From assembly GCA_040752115.1 (NCBI GenBank), contig JBFMFB010000004.1, positions 40,963-104,962 on the forward strand: a stretch of DNA of 64,000 nucleotides, read 5' to 3'. This document shows, one piece after another, positions 31,890-45,113 of the stretch (positions are counted from its first letter, which is position 1; each line of letters starts with the position of its first letter). The stretch is from JBFMFB01 sp040752115. Its GTDB lineage: Bacteria > Pseudomonadota > Gammaproteobacteria > Burkholderiales > Sulfuricellaceae. The position numbers were made by a program, and so were the translations under genes. Under the pieces are notes generated by a model. That model had not been told where the DNA came from. It ran no database searches and saw only the letters and a list, made by a program, of their open reading frames with translations.

Positions 31890-33428
31890 TTACTCGAACA
31901 ACAGCAGGCTCAGCCACGGCAACAGCTGCCCGGCCAGCACCAGCGCCAGCAGGAGCATGATGGCCAGTTGCCAGCGCCGGTCGCGGGCGTCGCGCGCCCG
32001 TATTTCCTCGCGCAATCGGGCCAGTTCGCCCTGGCCGGCGGCGCTCAGGGCGCGGTGGGCGAGCCGCGGCAGCTGCGGCAGGATGCTCGCCCAGTGCGGC
32101 GCTTCTTCTCGCATCGTCCGTTCAAGCCCACGCCATCCCACCTGTTCGTTCATCCAGCGCTCCAGGAAAGGCTTGGCGGTTTTCCACAGATCCAGATCGG
32201 GGTCGAGTTCGCGCCCCAGCCCTTCGATGTTGAGCAGGGTTTTTTGCAGTAGCACCAGTTGCGGCTGGATTTGGACGTTGAAGCGACGCGAGGTCTGGAA
32301 CAGGCGCAGCAGCACCTTGCCGAAGGAGATGTCCTTGAGCGGCCGGTCGAAGGCCGGCTCGCACACCGCGCGGATCGCCACCTCGAACTCGTCCACACGG
32401 GTTTCGGGCGGCGCCCAGCCGGCGTCGATATGCGCCTGGGCCACGCGCTTGTAATCGCGCTTGAAGAAGGCGAGGAAGTTCTGCGCCAGATAGTTTTTGT
32501 CCACGTCGGTGAGCGTGCCCATGATGCCGAAATCGAGCGCGATGTAACGGCCGTCGGGGTGGACGAAGATATTGCCGGGGTGCATGTCGGCATGGAAGAA
32601 GCCGTCGCGGAACACCTGGGTAAAGAATATCTCCACCCCCGCCTTGCCCAGCTTGGCGGTGTCGATGCCCTGCTCGATCAGGCGGGCCTTCTGGCTGATG
32701 GGTGTGCCATACATGCGTTCCATCACCATGACTTCGCTGTCGCACCAGTCCCAGTACACCTCCGGCACCAGCAGCAGGGCCGAGCCGTCGAAGTTGCGCC
32801 GCAACTGGCTGCAGTTGGCCGCCTCGCGCATCAGATCGAGTTCGTCGTGGAGGTGCTTCTCGAATTCCTTCACCACCTCCCGCGGGCGCAGACGCTTGCC
32901 GTCCGACCACAGGGTTTCGATCAGCGCGGCGCCGGCATCGAGCAGCGCGAGATCCTTCTCGATCACCTGGGCGATCCCCGGCCGCAGCACCTTCACCGCC
33001 GCCTCCTTGCCGTCCGGCAGCACGGCGAAGTGCACTTGCGCCACCGAAGCGCTGGCGACCGGCTGGTAGTCGAATTCGCGGAACACCTGTTCCGGGCGCT
33101 TGCCGTAGACGCGGGTGAGGGTAGCCAGCACCAGCTCGGAGCCGAACGGCGGCACCTGGTCCTGGAGCCTGGCCAATTCGTCGGCGATGTCGGCCGGCAC
33201 CAGATCGCGCCGGGTGGAAAGCATCTGGCCGAACTTGACGAAGATCGGGCCGAGGGCTTCCAGCGCCAGGCGCAGGCGTTCGGCGCGGGGCTTGTCGAGC
33301 CGGCGCCAGAACAGCGTGGTCTGAACGAGCAGATGCAGCCAGCGGAAGCGTTCGTGGCCGAGAAAAAATTCCTCCAGGCCGAAACGCAGGGTGACGCTGA
33401 CGATTTTAAGGAGTCGAAGCAGTCGCAT
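31890..33428 (-). CDS. ubiB: Ubiquinone biosynthesis ATPase/kinase-like protein
   Basis: A 512-residue UbiB of the ABC1/ADCK family. The family-defining KxGQ motif (PIFVKFGQMLSTRRDLVP), the Ala-rich loop SASVAQVHFA, the EVMVMERM-type segment and the catalytic DMHPGNIFV...IALDFGIMG are present. Two C-terminal hydrophobic helices end the protein (LALVLAGQLLPWLSLLLF). It is a membrane-associated ATPase needed for ubiquinone assembly. Third in the ubiE-ubiJ-ubiB set. Confidence 0.96.
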   Translation of the reverse strand: MRLLRLLKIVSVTLRFGLEEFFLGHERFRWLHLLVQTTLFWRRLDKPRAERLRLALEALGPIFVKFGQMLSTRRDLVPADIADELARLQDQVPPFGSELVLATLTRVYGKRPEQVFREFDYQPVASASVAQVHFAVLPDGKEAAVKVLRPGIAQVIEKDLALLDAGAALIETLWSDGKRLRPREVVKEFEKHLHDELDLMREAANCSQLRRNFDGSALLLVPEVYWDWCDSEVMVMERMYGTPISQKARLIEQGIDTAKLGKAGVEIFFTQVFRDGFFHADMHPGNIFVHPDGRYIALDFGIMGTLTDVDKNYLAQNFLAFFKRDYKRVAQAHIDAGWAPPETRVDEFEVAIRAVCEPAFDRPLKDISFGKVLLRLFQTSRRFNVQIQPQLVLLQKTLLNIEGLGRELDPDLDLWKTAKPFLERWMNEQVGWRGLERTMREEAPHWASILPQLPRLAHRALSAAGQGELARLREEIRARDARDRRWQLAIMLLLALVLAGQLLPWLSLLLFE

Positions 33429-33439
33429 GCAGAAAATTC

Positions 33440-34078
33440 TTATTCTTGAAGGGGTTTCGTCATTGACGGGGAAGATTGCTCCAGCCGCTCCACCCGCTTT
33501 TCCAGCCGTTCCACCCCATCACGCAATTCGTCCACGCGGCGGATGAATTCCTCGACCTGCACGGGATTGGCCAGCACCGGCTGTTCCTCCGTCCAGTGCC
33601 GCGCCAGCGTTTTCGCCGCACTCCAGCCTGCCTCTTTCTGCCATTCGAAAAGGCTTGCCGCGGCGCCCGCGATGCGGTGCGCCAGCGCATCGCCGAAAAG
33701 TCGGCTCAAGTCCCCCTCCGCATCCCAGCGCAAGCCGCGCAGGATTTCCCCGACCTCTGCCGCCAGCGCGGCATCGCCGGCCATCTTGATCAATCCGGCG
33801 GGAGGAATGTCCGTGTCGGCCAGCCGGGGAATCGCCGCGACAGGCACATCGAGCCGCGCGTCCGCGAGGACGCCATCTTCGGCCGCCGACAACAGGCCAT
33901 CGTTTTGCACGGTAAACGCCAGCCGCATGGGGAGAACATCGAGCTGCACCGTCTTGCCGGCAAAACGCGCCATCCGCCGTTGCGCCTCGGGCTGATGCCG
34001 GAGCAGATGATTGAGGGCCGACAGCAAGGCAATCCCGGCAATCGGATGCTGCGAAGAAGCCCGTTCGACGCCGCTCAT
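33440..34078 (-). CDS. ubiJ: Ubiquinone biosynthesis accessory factor (SCP2 domain)
   Basis: A 212-residue protein with an N-terminal SCP2-like lipid-binding domain (about 15-115, with LPMRLAFTVQNDGLL) and a C-terminal coiled coil rich in Glu/Arg heptads (VDELRDGVERLEKRVERLEQ). This is the UbiJ layout; UbiJ helps assemble the soluble ubiquinone-synthesis complex by presenting the lipid. Its position between ubiE and ubiB is the usual proteobacterial order. Confidence 0.9.
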   Translation of the reverse strand: MSGVERASSQHPIAGIALLSALNHLLRHQPEAQRRMARFAGKTVQLDVLPMRLAFTVQNDGLLSAAEDGVLADARLDVPVAAIPRLADTDIPPAGLIKMAGDAALAAEVGEILRGLRWDAEGDLSRLFGDALAHRIAGAAASLFEWQKEAGWSAAKTLARHWTEEQPVLANPVQVEEFIRRVDELRDGVERLEKRVERLEQSSPSMTKPLQE

Positions 34079-34091
34079 GGCCCGATGAAGC

Positions 34092-34835
34092 TCAGAACTT
34101 GTAGCCCCGGTGCAGCGCCACGATGCCCGCGGTGAGGTTGAAGAATTCCACCCGTTCCAGGCCGGCCTCCTCCATCATCTGCTTGAGTTCTTCCTGAGAC
34201 GGGTGCATGCGGATGGATTCGGCAAGATAGCGGTAGCTGTCCGCGTCGTTGGCGAGCAGCTTGCCCATGACGGGCAGCACCTTGAAAGAGTAGGCATCGT
34301 ATAGCGGCTGCAGCGGCTTGGCGATGCGGGAGAACTCCAGCACCAGCAGGCGCCCGCCGGGTTTCAGGACGCGCCGCATCTCCTTGAGCGCCGCATCCTT
34401 GTGGGTCATGTTGCGCAGGCCGAACGCCACGGTGACGCAGTCGAAATGGTTGTCGGGAAACGGCAGCTTCTCGCCGTCGCACTGTGCCGCCTGGACGATG
34501 TTCGGCACATAGCCCTTGTCCAGCAGGCGATCGCGCCCCACCGTCAGCATCGAACTGTTGATGTCGGTCAGCACCACCTGGCCCTTCGGCCCGACGCGCT
34601 TGGCGAAAGCCAACGACAGGTCGCCGCTGCCGCCGGCCACATCGAGCACCCGGCCGCCTTCGCGCACGCCGCTCTGCTCGATGGTAAACAGCTTCCACAG
34701 GCGATGCAGGCCGCCTGACATGACGTCGTTCATCAGGTCATATTTGTTCGCCACCGAATGAAATACTTCCGCAACGTGGCTGGCTTTTTCCGATTCCGCG
34801 ACGGTTTTGAATCCGAAATGGGTGGTTTTGTCCAT
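34092..34835 (-). CDS. ubiE: Demethylmenaquinone/2-polyprenyl-benzoquinol methyltransferase
   Basis: A 247-residue class I SAM methyltransferase. TTHFGFKTVAESEKASHVAE at the N-terminus and DLMNDVMSGGLHRLWK are UbiE signatures; SAM-binding motif I is VLDVAGGSGDLS and FGLRNMTHKDAALKEMRRVLKPGG is the conserved C-terminal block. It performs C-methylation in ubiquinone synthesis. It follows the DUF971 gene by 15 bases. Confidence 0.97.
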   Translation of the reverse strand: MDKTTHFGFKTVAESEKASHVAEVFHSVANKYDLMNDVMSGGLHRLWKLFTIEQSGVREGGRVLDVAGGSGDLSLAFAKRVGPKGQVVLTDINSSMLTVGRDRLLDKGYVPNIVQAAQCDGEKLPFPDNHFDCVTVAFGLRNMTHKDAALKEMRRVLKPGGRLLVLEFSRIAKPLQPLYDAYSFKVLPVMGKLLANDADSYRYLAESIRMHPSQEELKQMMEEAGLERVEFFNLTAGIVALHRGYKF

Positions 34836-34850
34836 GGTGTTCCTGTCCTG

Positions 34851-35231
34851 TCAATTTGCCGGATCGCGGCTTGCCCCGGCCTGCTCCAGCCGCTCCAGAT
34901 AGCGCGCCCACAAGGCCTCCTGGCGCACGCCCAGATCGTAAAGATAATCCCATGAATAGATGCCGGTGCGGTGGCCGTCTGAAAAAGTCAGCTGCACCGC
35001 ATAATTCCCGACCGGCTCGATTTCGGTGATCTCCACGTTGCGCTTGCCGACCTGCAACGTCTCCTGCCCCGCCCCATGCCCCCGGACTTCCGCCGAAGGC
35101 GAATAGACGCGCAGGAATTCGCACGGCAGGCGGAATATCTGCCCGTTGTCGAAGGCGATTTCCAGCTCGCGCGATTTCTGGTGCAACTTGATTTCGGTAG
35201 GGCGGGGAGTGCTTTTGTCCAGGCCGGCCAC
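34851..35231 (-). CDS. DUF971 (GBBH-like N-terminal domain) protein
   Basis: A 126-residue protein starting at GTG 35231. The pattern PTEIKLHQKSRELEIAFDNG, LPCEFLRVYSPSAEVRGHG and NYAVQLTFSDGHRTGIYSWDYL is the DUF971 domain, also seen at the N-terminus of gamma-butyrobetaine hydroxylases. Its biochemical role is unknown; it is often found beside ubiE in betaproteobacteria. It is divergent from gltB. Confidence 0.9.
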   Translation of the reverse strand: MAGLDKSTPRPTEIKLHQKSRELEIAFDNGQIFRLPCEFLRVYSPSAEVRGHGAGQETLQVGKRNVEITEIEPVGNYAVQLTFSDGHRTGIYSWDYLYDLGVRQEALWARYLERLEQAGASRDPAN

Positions 35232-35322
35232 GCTCGTTTACCGCCGACAATAAAAGTGGGCAATCATAACCGAGAACGCCCAAAACATAAACCCGCTCCC
35301 GCGCACCCGGCCATGTTCCCCA

Positions 35323-35351
35323 TTGTCGCAACCGCTTGTTGCAGGTAGAAT
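35323..35351 (+). promoter_or_regulatory. Sigma70-type promoter of gltBD
   Basis: TTGTCG (35323-35328), 17-base spacer, TAGAAT (35346-35351). The predicted start near 35358 gives a short leader with AGGG before ATG 35386. No known regulator site was recognised in the 154-bp divergent region shared with the DUF971 gene. Confidence 0.55.
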
Positions 35352-35385
35352 TAAACGCTTTTCACTTCAGTTTTTAGGGTTGGCG

Positions 35386-39837
<4,452 letters not shown>

Positions 39838-39841
39838 ACCA

Positions 39842-41245
39842 ATGTCCGATTCCGACGTTTTTCAGTTCCTTAATATCCCTCGCCGCGATGGCGACAAGAC
39901 CCCGGCGGAAATCCGCAAAGTCGAGTTCCGGGAGATCTATGCGCCGTTTTCCGCCGAGCAGGCAGCGGAACAGGCCGGGCGTTGCCTGGGCTGCGGCAAT
40001 CCCTACTGCGAATGGAAATGCCCGGTCCACAACTACATTCCCAACTGGCTCAAGCTCGCGACGGAAGGCAATCTGCTCGAGGCCGCCGAGCTGTGCCACA
40101 AAACCAATACCCTGCCTGAATTCTGCGGCCGCGTCTGCCCCCAGGACCGGCTGTGCGAAGGCGCCTGCACGCTCAACAGCGGCTTCGGCGCAGTGACCAT
40201 CGGCGCGGTGGAGAAATACATCACCGACGAGGCCTTCAAGCAGGGCTGGCGCCCTGACATGAGCAAAGTCAGACCGACCGGCAAGCGCGTCGCCGTTGTC
40301 GGTGCCGGCCCGGCGGGCCTGGGCTGCGCCGATGTGCTGGTGCGCAACGGCGTCGCGCCGGTGGTGTTCGACCGCTATGACGAAATCGGCGGCCTGCTCA
40401 CTTTCGGCATCCCTGAATTCAAGCTGGAAAAAGAGGTCGTCAGGACGCGCCGGCGCGTGTTCGAGGAAATGGGCATCGAGTTCCGCCTCAACACCGAAAT
40501 CGGCAAGGATATTCCCTTCCAGAAGCTGCTCGATGAATACGATGCGGTGTTCCTCGGCATGGGCACCTACACCTTCATGAAGGGGGGCTTCCCCGGCGAA
40601 GACCTGCCGGGCGTGCTGGAAGCGCTGCCCTTCCTGATTTCCAACGTGCGCCATTGCCTCGGGCTGCCCAACGAAACCTATCACTCGATGAAAGACCAGC
40701 GCGTGGTGGTGCTGGGCGGCGGCGACACTGCCATGGACTGCAACCGCACCTCGATCCGCCAGGATGCGGCTTCCGTCACCTGCGCCTACCGCCGCGACGA
40801 AGCCAACATGCCGGGTTCTCGGCGCGAAGTGGCCAACGCCAAGGAAGAAGGCGTGCAGTTCCTGTGGAACCGCCAGCCGGTGGAGATCGTCGGCTCCGGC
40901 CGCGTTGAAGGCGTCAAGCTGGTCACCACCCAGCTGGGCGCGCCCGATGCGCGAGGCCGCCGCACCCCGGAAGTGGTGCCGGGCAGCGAGGAAATCATCC
41001 CGGCCGACCGGGTCATCATTGCCTTCGGCTTCCGCCCAAGCCCTCAGCCCTGGTTTGCCGACTTCGGCATCGCCACCGACAGCATCGGGCGGGTGATTGC
41101 CAAGGGCCATGCCCACAAGCACCAGACCGCCAACCCCAAGGTGTTCGCCGGCGGCGACATGGTACGCGGCTCGGACCTGGTGGTAACGGCGATTTACGAA
41201 GGGCGCCAGGCGGCGGAGGGCATCCTCGCTTACCTCGGCGTTTGA
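39842..41245 (+). CDS. gltD: Glutamate synthase small (beta) subunit
   Basis: A 467-residue NADPH-oxidising flavoprotein. N-terminal Fe-S ligands: CLGCGNPYCEWKCPVHN and FCGRVCPQDRLCEGAC. FAD-binding motif VAVVGAGPAGLGCADVL (about 143-159), NADPH-binding motif VVVLGGGDTAMDCNRTS, and C-terminal GGDMVRGSDLVVTAIYEGR. It passes electrons to GltB. Four bases separate it from gltB, so they are co-transcribed. Confidence 0.98.
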   Translation: MSDSDVFQFLNIPRRDGDKTPAEIRKVEFREIYAPFSAEQAAEQAGRCLGCGNPYCEWKCPVHNYIPNWLKLATEGNLLEAAELCHKTNTLPEFCGRVCPQDRLCEGACTLNSGFGAVTIGAVEKYITDEAFKQGWRPDMSKVRPTGKRVAVVGAGPAGLGCADVLVRNGVAPVVFDRYDEIGGLLTFGIPEFKLEKEVVRTRRRVFEEMGIEFRLNTEIGKDIPFQKLLDEYDAVFLGMGTYTFMKGGFPGEDLPGVLEALPFLISNVRHCLGLPNETYHSMKDQRVVVLGGGDTAMDCNRTSIRQDAASVTCAYRRDEANMPGSRREVANAKEEGVQFLWNRQPVEIVGSGRVEGVKLVTTQLGAPDARGRRTPEVVPGSEEIIPADRVIIAFGFRPSPQPWFADFGIATDSIGRVIAKGHAHKHQTANPKVFAGGDMVRGSDLVVTAIYEGRQAAEGILAYLGV

Positions 41246-41276
41246 GCGCGATTTCGAATTACCCTTAATAAATCAA

Positions 41277-41404
41277 TTAACCACGAATTTGCACGAATAA
41301 TCAGTGAATTGGTCAGTATTATTCGTTTCACCAGATTGGCGTAACGAGGGTTGCACCTTAACCATTTTTGTTCATTCGTGAAAATTCGTGTCATTCGTGG
41401 TTGA
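41277..41404. repeat. TTAACCACGAAT inverted-repeat element, copy 2
   Basis: Begins TTAACCACGAATTTGCACG and ends TCATTCGTGGTTGA, with internal CACGAAT/ATTCGTG heptamers as in copy 1 (31646-31800); the centres differ. It occupies most of the 201-bp gap between gltD and hemE, leaving about 40 bases for the hemE leader. Confidence 0.85.
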
Positions 41405-41446
41405 TTGCCGGTTTAAAAATTACCAATCCAGCGGACGGAGTCCAGC

Positions 41447-42511
41447 ATGACAAAACCAAAGAACGACACCTTCCTGCGCGCCTTGCTGCGCCAGCCGACC
41501 GAATATACGCCGGTGTGGATGATGCGCCAGGCAGGGCGGTATCTGCCCGAATACAACCAGACCCGTGCCCGTGCCGGAGATTTCCTGTCGCTGTGCAAAA
41601 GCCCCGACCTTGCCACGGAAGTGACCCTGCAGCCCCTGGTGCGCTTTCCGCTCGATGCCGCCATCCTGTTTTCCGACATCCTGACCATCCCTGACGCGAT
41701 GGGGCTGGGCCTGTATTTCTCGGCCGGAGAGGGCCCGCGCTTCGAGCGCCCGCTGCGCGACGAATGGGAAATCCGCGGGCTCGCGGTTCCCGATCCCGAC
41801 GTCCATCTGCGCTACGTGCTGGACGCAGTCAGCTCGATCCGCAAGGCGCTCAACAACGAAGTGCCGCTGATCGGTTTTTCCGGCAGCCCGTTCACCCTGG
41901 CCTGCTATATGGTCGAGGGCGGCAGCAGCTCGGAATTCCACCTGATCAAGACCATGCTCTACCAGCGGCCGGAGCTGCTGCACCACGTTCTGGACGTCAC
42001 TACCCAGGCCGTGATCGCCTACCTGAACGCGCAGATCCAGGCCGGCGCCCAGGCCGTGATGGTATTCGACTCTTGGGGCGGCGCGCTGTCCCACGCCGCT
42101 TACCATGAGTTTTCCCTCCCCTACCTGGAGCGGATCGTGCAAAGCCTGATCCGCGAGCACGACGGTGCCACCGTGCCCAATATCGTTTTCACCAAAGGCG
42201 GCGGATTGTGGCTGGAAAGCATGGCGGCCATCGGCTGCGATGCGCTGGGGCTGGACTGGACAGTGGATATCGGCCAGGCGCGCAGCCGCGTCGGCGCCAA
42301 AGTCGCGCTGCAAGGCAACATCGACCCCGCGGTGCTGCTTTCTTCGCCGGAAATCGTCCGTGCCGAAGTCGGCAAGGTGCTGGCAAGCTACGGCCAGGGC
42401 CACGGCCACGTCTTCAACCTGGGCCATGGTATCTCCCAGCACACCCCGCCGGAAAACGCCGCTGCCCTGGTGGAGGCAGTTCACGAGCTGAGCCGGCAGT
42501 ATCATCGATAA
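41447..42511 (+). CDS. hemE: Uroporphyrinogen decarboxylase
   Basis: A 354-residue HemE. The N-terminal signature PVWMMRQAGRYLPEY holds the substrate-binding Arg residues, PDAMGLGLYFSAGEGP contains the key Asp, and FSGSPFTLACYMVEGG and QGNIDPAVLL are conserved. It decarboxylates uroporphyrinogen III to coproporphyrinogen III in heme synthesis. A GGACGGAG site precedes the ATG. Confidence 0.98.
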   Translation: MTKPKNDTFLRALLRQPTEYTPVWMMRQAGRYLPEYNQTRARAGDFLSLCKSPDLATEVTLQPLVRFPLDAAILFSDILTIPDAMGLGLYFSAGEGPRFERPLRDEWEIRGLAVPDPDVHLRYVLDAVSSIRKALNNEVPLIGFSGSPFTLACYMVEGGSSSEFHLIKTMLYQRPELLHHVLDVTTQAVIAYLNAQIQAGAQAVMVFDSWGGALSHAAYHEFSLPYLERIVQSLIREHDGATVPNIVFTKGGGLWLESMAAIGCDALGLDWTVDIGQARSRVGAKVALQGNIDPAVLLSSPEIVRAEVGKVLASYGQGHGHVFNLGHGISQHTPPENAAALVEAVHELSRQYHR

Positions 42512-42524
42512 AATTTCTTGTGCC

Positions 42525-42546
42525 GTCGAGCCCTTTCTGGCTTGAC
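42525..42546 (+). terminator. Weak hairpin after hemE
   Basis: GTCGAGCC-CTTTCT-GGCTTGAC forms an 8-bp stem with one G-T pair, 13 bases after the hemE stop. No T-run follows, so it may slow or pause transcription rather than terminate it. Confidence 0.3.
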
Positions 42547-42841
42547 TTATGCACAAAAATCATACCGTTTTCAGGCCCGCAACAACATTTCCTGATTTTT
42601 GCCGGATTTTGTAACCTATTGTTTTTTCATCTGGAAATGATAGCTTAAAATATACGCCGGCTAAGATAAGACTTTGCCCAAAAAGAGGTTGTTTATTTTC
42701 ATTACATTCTGCCCACAAAGTTATCCACAGCTTTTGTGAAAAACTCGAAATTGGCGATATGCCCCAGCAGCTTGCCGCACCATTGTCAGAATGTCCTGCA
42801 ACAACCGGCGCCAACCCGGCCTTGATCGGGAGCCGCTGCAA
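42547..42841. other. AT-rich intergenic region before priA with a DnaA box
   Basis: About 295 bases markedly more AT-rich than its surroundings, with no supported gene. It contains a consensus DnaA box TTATCCACA at 42721-42729. A single box is not an origin, but DnaA may regulate priA, or the region may carry the priA promoter; no clear -35/-10 pair was identified. Confidence 0.4.
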
Positions 42842-45043
42842 ATGAAAATCCTGCGGGTTGCACTCGACGTCCCGCTCCCCGCGCTATTCGACTATCTGGC
42901 GCAAGACGCCTCCGAAACCGATATCGGGGCGCGGGTGCTGGTCACTTTCGGCCGCAGGAAAGCAGTGGGCATCATCGCCGCCGTCGGTGACCGGTCAAAC
43001 ATTCCCGCCGCCCGCCTGAAGCCAGCGCTACAAATCCTGCGCGACGTTCCCCCCCTGTCCCACGACATTCTGCAGTTGCTGCGCTTTTGCTCCGACTATT
43101 ACCACCATCCCCTGGGCGAAGTGATTTTCAACGCGCTGCCGTTGCGGCTGCGCCAAGCCGAAAACGCAGCTCGCGCTCTGCCTCTGGCATACCGACTGAC
43201 AGCGGCCGGGCGCAGCCTATGCGCAGACGATCTGCCACCGCGAGCAGCGGTCAAGCGCAAACTGCTCGCCGCACTAGGCAAGAGCGGCGCGCTGCCGCGG
43301 GCTGAGCTATCCGGCATCTCATCGAGCGCCGGCAAAGCGGTGCGGGAAATGATCGCGCAGGGCTGGGTGGAGGAAACCCGCGAGCCGTGGACGCCTCCGC
43401 GCGTACCGGCCGCGCGCGCGGCCGAGTCCGCGGCGCGGCCCTCCCTTACCCCCGAGCAGGAGCAGGCCGTGTCGGCACTGCTGGCGCAGCCGCAAGGCTT
43501 CCGGCCCTGGTTGCTGCTGGGCATCACCGGCAGCGGCAAGACCGAGGTGTATCTGCGCGCCGTCGAAGCCGCGCTGCAACGTGGCGGGCAAGTGCTGGTG
43601 CTGGTGCCGGAGATCAACCTCACCCCCCAGCTGGAATCGCGCTTCCGCGAGCGTTTTCCGGGCGCCTGCCTGGCCAGCCTGCACAGCGGCCTCAACGACG
43701 GGGAACGCCTGCGCAACTGGCTGCTGGCGCAGGCCGGCCGCGCCGACATCGTGCTGGGGACGCGCTTGGCCGTATTCACACCGATGCCGCGGCTCGCGCT
43801 GATCGTGGTGGATGAGGAGCACGACAGCTCCTTCAAGCAGCAGGAGGGACTGCGCTACTCCGCGCGCGATATGGCGGTGGCCCGCGCCAAGCTGGCCGAT
43901 GTGCCTGCCGTGCTGGGCTCCGCCACGCCTTCGCTGGAAAGCTACCACAACGCCCTGACCGGCCGGTACGGCCTGCTCCGGCTCACCCGCCGCGCCGTGG
44001 AAAACGCCGCCCTGCCCGAAATCCGCTGCATCGACATCCGCCGCCAGCTGCTCGACGAAGGGCTGGCCCCCCCTCTGGTCGAAGCTTTGGGCGCGTGTTT
44101 GCAGCACGGCGGGCAAAGCCTGGTCTTCATCAACCGCCGCGGCTATGCGCCCGTGCTGATGTGCCACCAGTGCGGCTGGCTGTCGGCCTGCACCCGATGC
44201 GCGACCCGGTTGGTGGTGCATCTGCGCGAACGACGCCTGCGCTGCCACCACTGCGGACACGAGGAGCGCATCCCGGCGGCCTGCCCGGGATGCGGCAACG
44301 CCGACCTCACGCCCATGGGGCAGGGCACCCAGCGCGTGGAGGCCGCCCTCGCGGCACGCTTCCCCACCGCGCGCATCCTCCGCATCGACCGCGACAGCAC
44401 GCGGCGCAAGAACGCCCTGGCCGACCTGCTGCGCGAAGCGCACGAGGAACAGGTGGACATCCTGGTCGGCACCCAGATCCTGGCCAAGGGGCACGATTTC
44501 AAGCGCCTCGCCTTGGTCGGCGTGATCGGCGCCGACAATGCCCTCTACAGCCCGGACTTCCGTGCCTCGGAGCGGCTGTTCGCCCAGTTGATGCAGGTTT
44601 CCGGGCGGGCCGGACGAGCCGGCGGTAAAGGGAAAGTGCTGATCCAGACCGAGTTCCCCGACCATCCCTTGTTTCATGCGCTGCGCCGGCACGATTACGA
44701 AGCCTTCGCCGAGGCGTTGCTGACCGAGCGAGAGCAGGCCGGCTTTCCGCCGTTTTGCCACCAGGCCCTGCTGCGCGCCGAGGCGCCGGAGCTGGAGCGG
44801 GCCCTGCGATTCTTGCGGCAGGCCGCACAGGCCGCAGCGAAACTCGATTTTCCGGTCGAGGTTTACGATCCGGTCACTGCGTCCATGGCGCGCCTGGCCG
44901 GCAAGGAGCGGGCGCAGCTGCTGGTGCAGTCGGCCTCGCGCGGCGCGATGCAGGCTTTCCTCGGGCAATGGCACGAAGCCCTGCAGCAGATGAAGGCCCG
45001 CGATGTGCGCTGGACGCTGGATGTGGATCCGCTGGAATTCTGA
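42842..45043 (+). CDS. priA: Primosomal replication protein N' (PriA helicase)
   Basis: A 733-residue helicase, the usual length. ATG 42842 (MKILRVALDVPLPALFDYL) follows GGGAG; an earlier in-frame ATG at 42791 adds a non-conserved leader. Helicase motifs: GITGSGKTEVYL (Walker A), VDEEHDSSFKQ (DEEH), GSATPSLES. The eight-Cys zinc region is intact (CHQCGW, CTRC, CHHCG, CPGCGN). It restarts stalled replication forks. Confidence 0.98.
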   Translation: MKILRVALDVPLPALFDYLAQDASETDIGARVLVTFGRRKAVGIIAAVGDRSNIPAARLKPALQILRDVPPLSHDILQLLRFCSDYYHHPLGEVIFNALPLRLRQAENAARALPLAYRLTAAGRSLCADDLPPRAAVKRKLLAALGKSGALPRAELSGISSSAGKAVREMIAQGWVEETREPWTPPRVPAARAAESAARPSLTPEQEQAVSALLAQPQGFRPWLLLGITGSGKTEVYLRAVEAALQRGGQVLVLVPEINLTPQLESRFRERFPGACLASLHSGLNDGERLRNWLLAQAGRADIVLGTRLAVFTPMPRLALIVVDEEHDSSFKQQEGLRYSARDMAVARAKLADVPAVLGSATPSLESYHNALTGRYGLLRLTRRAVENAALPEIRCIDIRRQLLDEGLAPPLVEALGACLQHGGQSLVFINRRGYAPVLMCHQCGWLSACTRCATRLVVHLRERRLRCHHCGHEERIPAACPGCGNADLTPMGQGTQRVEAALAARFPTARILRIDRDSTRRKNALADLLREAHEEQVDILVGTQILAKGHDFKRLALVGVIGADNALYSPDFRASERLFAQLMQVSGRAGRAGGKGKVLIQTEFPDHPLFHALRRHDYEAFAEALLTEREQAGFPPFCHQALLRAEAPELERALRFLRQAAQAAAKLDFPVEVYDPVTASMARLAGKERAQLLVQSASRGAMQAFLGQWHEALQQMKARDVRWTLDVDPLEF

Positions 45044-45113
45044 TGCAGCGGGGAGCGGAAACATTTAAAATAGCCGGCTCATTGATCGAGCCAGCAACAT
45101 TGAGCATTCCAAG

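Noticed and set aside
42721..42729. DnaA box as evidence for oriC
   Set aside because: Only one box was found, with no dnaA/dnaN or AT-rich unwinding region beside it; the par-mnmG end suggests the origin lies beyond the right edge.
42560..42841. Minus-strand 93-codon ORF in the hemE-priA gap
   Set aside because: No family resemblance, it reaches the priA start region, and the sequence is AT-rich intergenic with a DnaA box.
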